Positions 61,506 to 64,000 of a DNA stretch of 64,000 nt are shown piece after piece. Positions within the stretch are counted from its first letter, which is position 1. Each line of letters opens with the position of its first letter. The notes beneath the pieces were generated by a model that was not told the DNA's origin, did not search any database, and saw only the letters and a list, made by a program, of their open reading frames with translations. The translations under genes were made by a program, and so were the position numbers. Origin of the DNA: UBA8079 sp049601915 (GTDB taxonomy: Bacteria > Pseudomonadota > Alphaproteobacteria > UBA6615); assembly GCA_049601915.1 (NCBI GenBank), contig JBMYRB010000002.1, positions 628,852-692,851 of the forward strand, given 5' to 3'.

Positions 61506-62534
61506 ATGACCGAAAAGCGGATCGCGATCTTGGGGGCAGGGGCGAACGGTGCTGCGTTCGGGGCCGACATGGTCAACGGCGGTCTTGATGTCAGCCTCAT
61601 TGATCAGTGGCCTGCCCATGTCGAAGCGATGCGCGCCGAGGGTCTGCGTGTGGAGATGCCCGACGAGACGGTGATCACTCCGGTCAGTGCCTTCCACGTC
61701 TGCGACGTCGTGACCATGCGCGAGCCCTTCGACATCGTATTCCTGGGCGTGAAGGCCTACGACACGCATTGGGCTTGTGAACTGATCAAACCGATGGTCG
61801 CGCCGGACGGTATGGTCGTCGGCTTGCAGAACGGCATGACCATCGATGTCGTCGCGTCGATCATGGAGCCCGAACGAACCATGGGTGCTGTGATCGAAGT
61901 CGCGGCCGGCCTGTATGAGCCAGGCGTCGTGACCCGCCAGACCGGGCCCGACGGCACCTGGTTCGGAGTGGGGGCCTATGACGATGCGACGCGCGGGCGC
62001 GAACAGGAAGTCGTCAACATTCTGCGTCATGCCGGTGCTGCAGAGATCAAGGAAGATATTCGTTCGGCAAAATGGATGAAGCTGGTGGTCAATGCGGCCG
62101 AGTTTCTGCCGTCCTCAATCCTCGGGCTGCCGCTCGCCGAGGCGATCAAGCTGCCGGGCATGCGCGAGGTGATGATGGCCTCGGGGCGCGAGGCGGTGCG
62201 AACGGCGATGACCCTCGGTCATGACCTGGTGCCGATCTTCGGCAAAGAGCAGGTCGAGGCGAATGACCCGGACGGTTACGCGACAGTGTTGCTCGATTCG
62301 GTCCTGTCGGATTGGACGCTGCCGGACACGCGGGTCACGGTACTTCAGGACTGGGACAAAGGACGACGGGCCGAGGTTGACGACATCAACGGGCTGGTCG
62401 TAAGCGAGGGCGAACGGCTCGGCGGGGCGGTTCCGGTCAATATGGCGCTGGTTGAAATCGCCGGCCGGATTGAGCGCGGTGACCTCGATGCCGGACCGGC
62501 AAATGCCGATTTGTTGCGTTCTTTGCTCGACTGA
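61506..62534 (+). CDS. Ketopantoate reductase family protein, copy 3
   Basis: 342 aa, start at the third in-frame ATG (61506), with GAGG eight bases before it. Cofactor loop LGAGANGA; VQ-type segment reads LQNGMTIDVVASIMEPERTMG; catalytic-lysine region SAKWMKLVVNAAEF. More diverged from copies 1 and 2 than they are from each other: the C-terminal NTNNLLETLLDK is replaced by DPDGYATVLLDSVL. Third paralogue in 10 kb. Substrate unknown. Confidence 0.83.
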   Translation: MTEKRIAILGAGANGAAFGADMVNGGLDVSLIDQWPAHVEAMRAEGLRVEMPDETVITPVSAFHVCDVVTMREPFDIVFLGVKAYDTHWACELIKPMVAPDGMVVGLQNGMTIDVVASIMEPERTMGAVIEVAAGLYEPGVVTRQTGPDGTWFGVGAYDDATRGREQEVVNILRHAGAAEIKEDIRSAKWMKLVVNAAEFLPSSILGLPLAEAIKLPGMREVMMASGREAVRTAMTLGHDLVPIFGKEQVEANDPDGYATVLLDSVLSDWTLPDTRVTVLQDWDKGRRAEVDDINGLVVSEGERLGGAVPVNMALVEIAGRIERGDLDAGPANADLLRSLLD

Positions 62535-62546
62535 CCGGTGTGTCGA

Positions 62547-62938
62547 TCAACCGCCGTCCGGCCGTGCCGCCAATTCGTCGACCTTCGCATGCATGGCCGC
62601 GATGAAGCCGTCGACCCGCGGTCGCGCAAAACCGAAGAGAACTCCGAACGGTGCAGCGCCAGCAGGCTTATGGTTTTATCCAGATAGACATTGAGGATGC
62701 GCCAGCCGTCATCGGCTGGCTGGACGAGGTAGTCGATCGGGACCGCTGGGTTTTCGCTTTGTTGATGGCGTGAGTGGACGATCATCCGTCCCGACGGGGC
62801 TTCTTCGCTGCCTTCGATTTCGAAGCTTTGCCCAGTCGTACCGACGAAGCGGCTTGCATAGGTCGCGACCATGAAGCGGGCAAAGGCATCGATGAAAGAA
62901 TCGCGCTGAAACTTGTTCCAGCTTCTGAAGGTGCGCAC
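62547..62938 (-). pseudogene. MlaC-like phospholipid-binding protein, C-terminal remnant
   Basis: The frame gives WNKFQRDSFIDAFARFMVATYASRF, TTGQSFEIEG and IDYLVQPADDGWRILNVYLDKTISL, the second half of MlaC/Ttg2D. The last part, DGFIAAMHAKVDELAARPDGG to TGA at 62547-62549, lies in another frame, so a frameshift occurs near 62622. The N-terminal half, with the signal peptide, is missing; rlmB ends just upstream. Truncated and frameshifted, so it is a remnant. Confidence 0.65.
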
Positions 62939-62950
62939 GCTAACGGCGAC

Positions 62951-63754
62951 TCATCCGCGACGGGTGACCTCGTATAGCGCGACAGCGGCGGCATTGGAGA
63001 CGTTCAGGCTTTCAACAGCCTCGCTCTGGGGGATATGGGCCAGCGTATCGCAGCTTTCTGCGACGAGGCGGCGCAGGCCCGTGCCTTCCGCCCCGAGGAC
63101 CAGGGCCGTCGGGCCCGTGACGCGCGCCTGTGCCAGCGTTGTTTCGACTTCGCCGGCGAGCCCGATACACCAGAAGTCACGGGCTTTGAGCGCTTCGATC
63201 GAACGGGTCAGGTTTGTCTCTCGCACAAGTACGACGGCTTCGAGCCCGCCGGACGCAGCTTTCGCCAGTGCACCCGTAACCGGCGGCGCGTGCCGATCCT
63301 GCATGACAACGGCCGCGGCGCCGAAGGCGGCAGCGGTGCGCAGGATCGCGCCGACATTCTGCGGGTCGGTCACCTGATCCAGCACCAGGATGCACGGCGT
63401 GTCGGACTGAAGTGCGCGGTCCATCGCGTCTTCGATGCCCGCATCCTCGAGCGGTCGCGCAAGAAGGGCGATCCCTTGATGCACTGCACCCTGAGGTAGC
63501 ACGGCGGAGACATCGTCACGCGAGACCCGGTCGATCACGGCGTCATGTCCGCCTATTTCTGCAGCGGCGTGCGCCCTTTCCACGTCGTCCTCGTCACTCA
63601 CAATGGCGCGCTCGCAAATCCGCTCTGGGTTGGCCAGCGCGGCAAGCACCGCATGGGTGCCGTAGAGCCAGTTGGGGGCTGTCGGATCGCCGCCGCTGCG
63701 ACGGCGATGAGATTTTCCGGGATTTGTGCGCCGTTTAGGGTGTTTTCGTGCCAT
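62951..63754 (-). CDS. rlmB: 23S rRNA (guanosine-2'-O)-methyltransferase RlmB
   Basis: SPOUT-class methyltransferase, 267 aa, that methylates G2251 of 23S rRNA with SAM. An N-terminal basic tail and substrate-binding domain (WLYGTHAVLAALANP) precede the knot domain with its three motifs NVGAILRTAAAFG, VLGAEGTGLRRL and SLNVSNAAAVALYE. Position beside a tRNA that looks like tRNA-Tyr matches the usual alphaproteobacterial order, in which tRNA-Gly and tuf follow. Confidence 0.92.
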   Translation of the reverse strand: MARKHPKRRTNPGKSHRRRSGGDPTAPNWLYGTHAVLAALANPERICERAIVSDEDDVERAHAAAEIGGHDAVIDRVSRDDVSAVLPQGAVHQGIALLARPLEDAGIEDAMDRALQSDTPCILVLDQVTDPQNVGAILRTAAAFGAAAVVMQDRHAPPVTGALAKAASGGLEAVVLVRETNLTRSIEALKARDFWCIGLAGEVETTLAQARVTGPTALVLGAEGTGLRRLVAESCDTLAHIPQSEAVESLNVSNAAAVALYEVTRRG

Positions 63755-63854
63755 AGTCGGGGCTCATAGGCCATTCGGCGCCTGCCCGCAATATCGGCGT
63801 GGCAACGTTTGTGCACAAATGGCTGTTATTTTGAGGTTTTCCGCCGATTGGCGG

Positions 63855-63882
63855 TTGACACGTCGAGCGAAATCTACATATT
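63855..63882 (+). promoter_or_regulatory. Promoter of the tRNA at the window end
   Basis: TTGACA at 63855-63860 and CATATT at 63877-63882, 16 bases apart. Transcription would begin near 63890, giving a leader of about 75 bases before the tRNA at 63967. The consensus -35 fits a strong stable-RNA promoter. Confidence 0.6.
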
Positions 63883-63966
63883 GCGCCCCACGGGCCGGCG
63901 TCCCTTCGACGTTCGGCGCGTTTGCTGTTGGCTGCTTGCAACATGCTTGCGGACGATACGGCAGGA

Positions 63967-64000
63967 GGAGGGGTGCCTGAGCGGTTAAAAGGGGCGGACT
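63967..64000 (+). tRNA. tRNA, probably tRNA-Tyr (3' part beyond window)
   Basis: The 5' half is seen: acceptor GGAGGGG, D-arm TGCCTGAGCGGTTAAAAGGGG and the start of the anticodon stem GGACT at the window end. The 5' sequence and the rlmB neighbour favour tRNA-Tyr; tRNA-Ser or tRNA-Leu starts are similar. The anticodon is not in the window. Confidence 0.75.

Noticed and set aside
63841..63854. CCGCC-GATT-GGCGG hairpin after TTTT upstream of the tRNA promoter
   Set aside because: The T-run precedes rather than follows the stem on the plus strand and gives A's on the minus strand, so it is not a terminator for either neighbour.
1..64000. CRISPR arrays, rRNA genes and prophage structural genes
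   Set aside because: I looked for regularly spaced repeats, conserved rRNA blocks and phage morphogenesis genes and saw none; the only tandem repeat is the pair at 56781-56836.

Overview
This window is a GC-rich, gene-dense bacterial chromosome segment with short intergenic gaps, many ATGA-type overlaps, and one assembly gap (60710-60807). Gene content points to an alphaproteobacterium, probably Rhodospirillales-like and free-living: TRAP transport, SoeABC-type sulfite oxidation, HyuAB, many acyl-CoA enzymes, and rlmB next to a tRNA that looks like tRNA-Tyr. The order-level assignment is inference.

Layout. 1-3.0 kb: TRAP transporter (dctP partial, dctQ, dctM) ending in a terminator. 3.0-11.7 kb: metal amidohydrolase, broken rhodanese, thioesterase, enoyl-CoA hydratase, an SDR / acyl-CoA dehydrogenase / APH-like kinase trio resembling 4-hydroxyacid (levulinate-type) catabolism, zinc alcohol dehydrogenase, MhpD-like hydratase and an HSL-type esterase. 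12.0-17.9 kb: hydantoinase/oxoprolinase HyuA-HyuB with an SDR and an MFS transporter. 17.9-21.3 kb: nitroreductase, DmdB-like acyl-CoA ligase, alpha/beta hydrolase. 21.4-22.1 kb: a 79-aa two-helix membrane protein with strong expression signals beside a very AT-rich block. 22.2-25.1 kb: flavin reductase, mmsA, and an orphan MlaF-type ATPase lacking the usual switch histidine.

25.1-35.1 kb is a sulfur module: soeABC, universal stress protein, TIGR02186 protein, TauE/SafE permease, rhodanese, a two-cysteine ArsR regulator and divergent tusA. It is bordered on both sides by genes (pfkB type, mtnA) that are intact in frame but interrupted by stop codons. 35.1-43.4 kb: cytochromes c, a frameshifted DUF1223 gene, fcl, badI-like hydrolase, VOC protein, broken maleate-isomerase/AMDase gene, cupin, NIPSNAP. 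43.7-44.6 kb: tandem paralogous membrane proteins. 44.6-58.9 kb: a large oxidative cluster with two isopenicillin-N-synthase-like oxygenases, a ThDP enzyme, FAH hydrolase, FAD monooxygenase, RidA, GMC oxidoreductase, two ketopantoate-reductase-like enzymes, a MetE-like transferase, a medium-chain reductase with a tandem operator-like repeat, and an amidohydrolase. Its substrate is not evident. 59-61.3 kb: a degraded patch (IS3 remnant, glutathione peroxidase, possible ParB fragment, gap, nuclease remnant) beside tRNA-Thr. 61.5-64 kb: a third ketopantoate-reductase-like gene, MlaC remnant, rlmB and a partial tRNA.

A theme of the window is gene decay. At least eight genes are broken, several by in-frame stops alone with the surrounding frame preserved, others by single-base slips, two of them in homopolymers.
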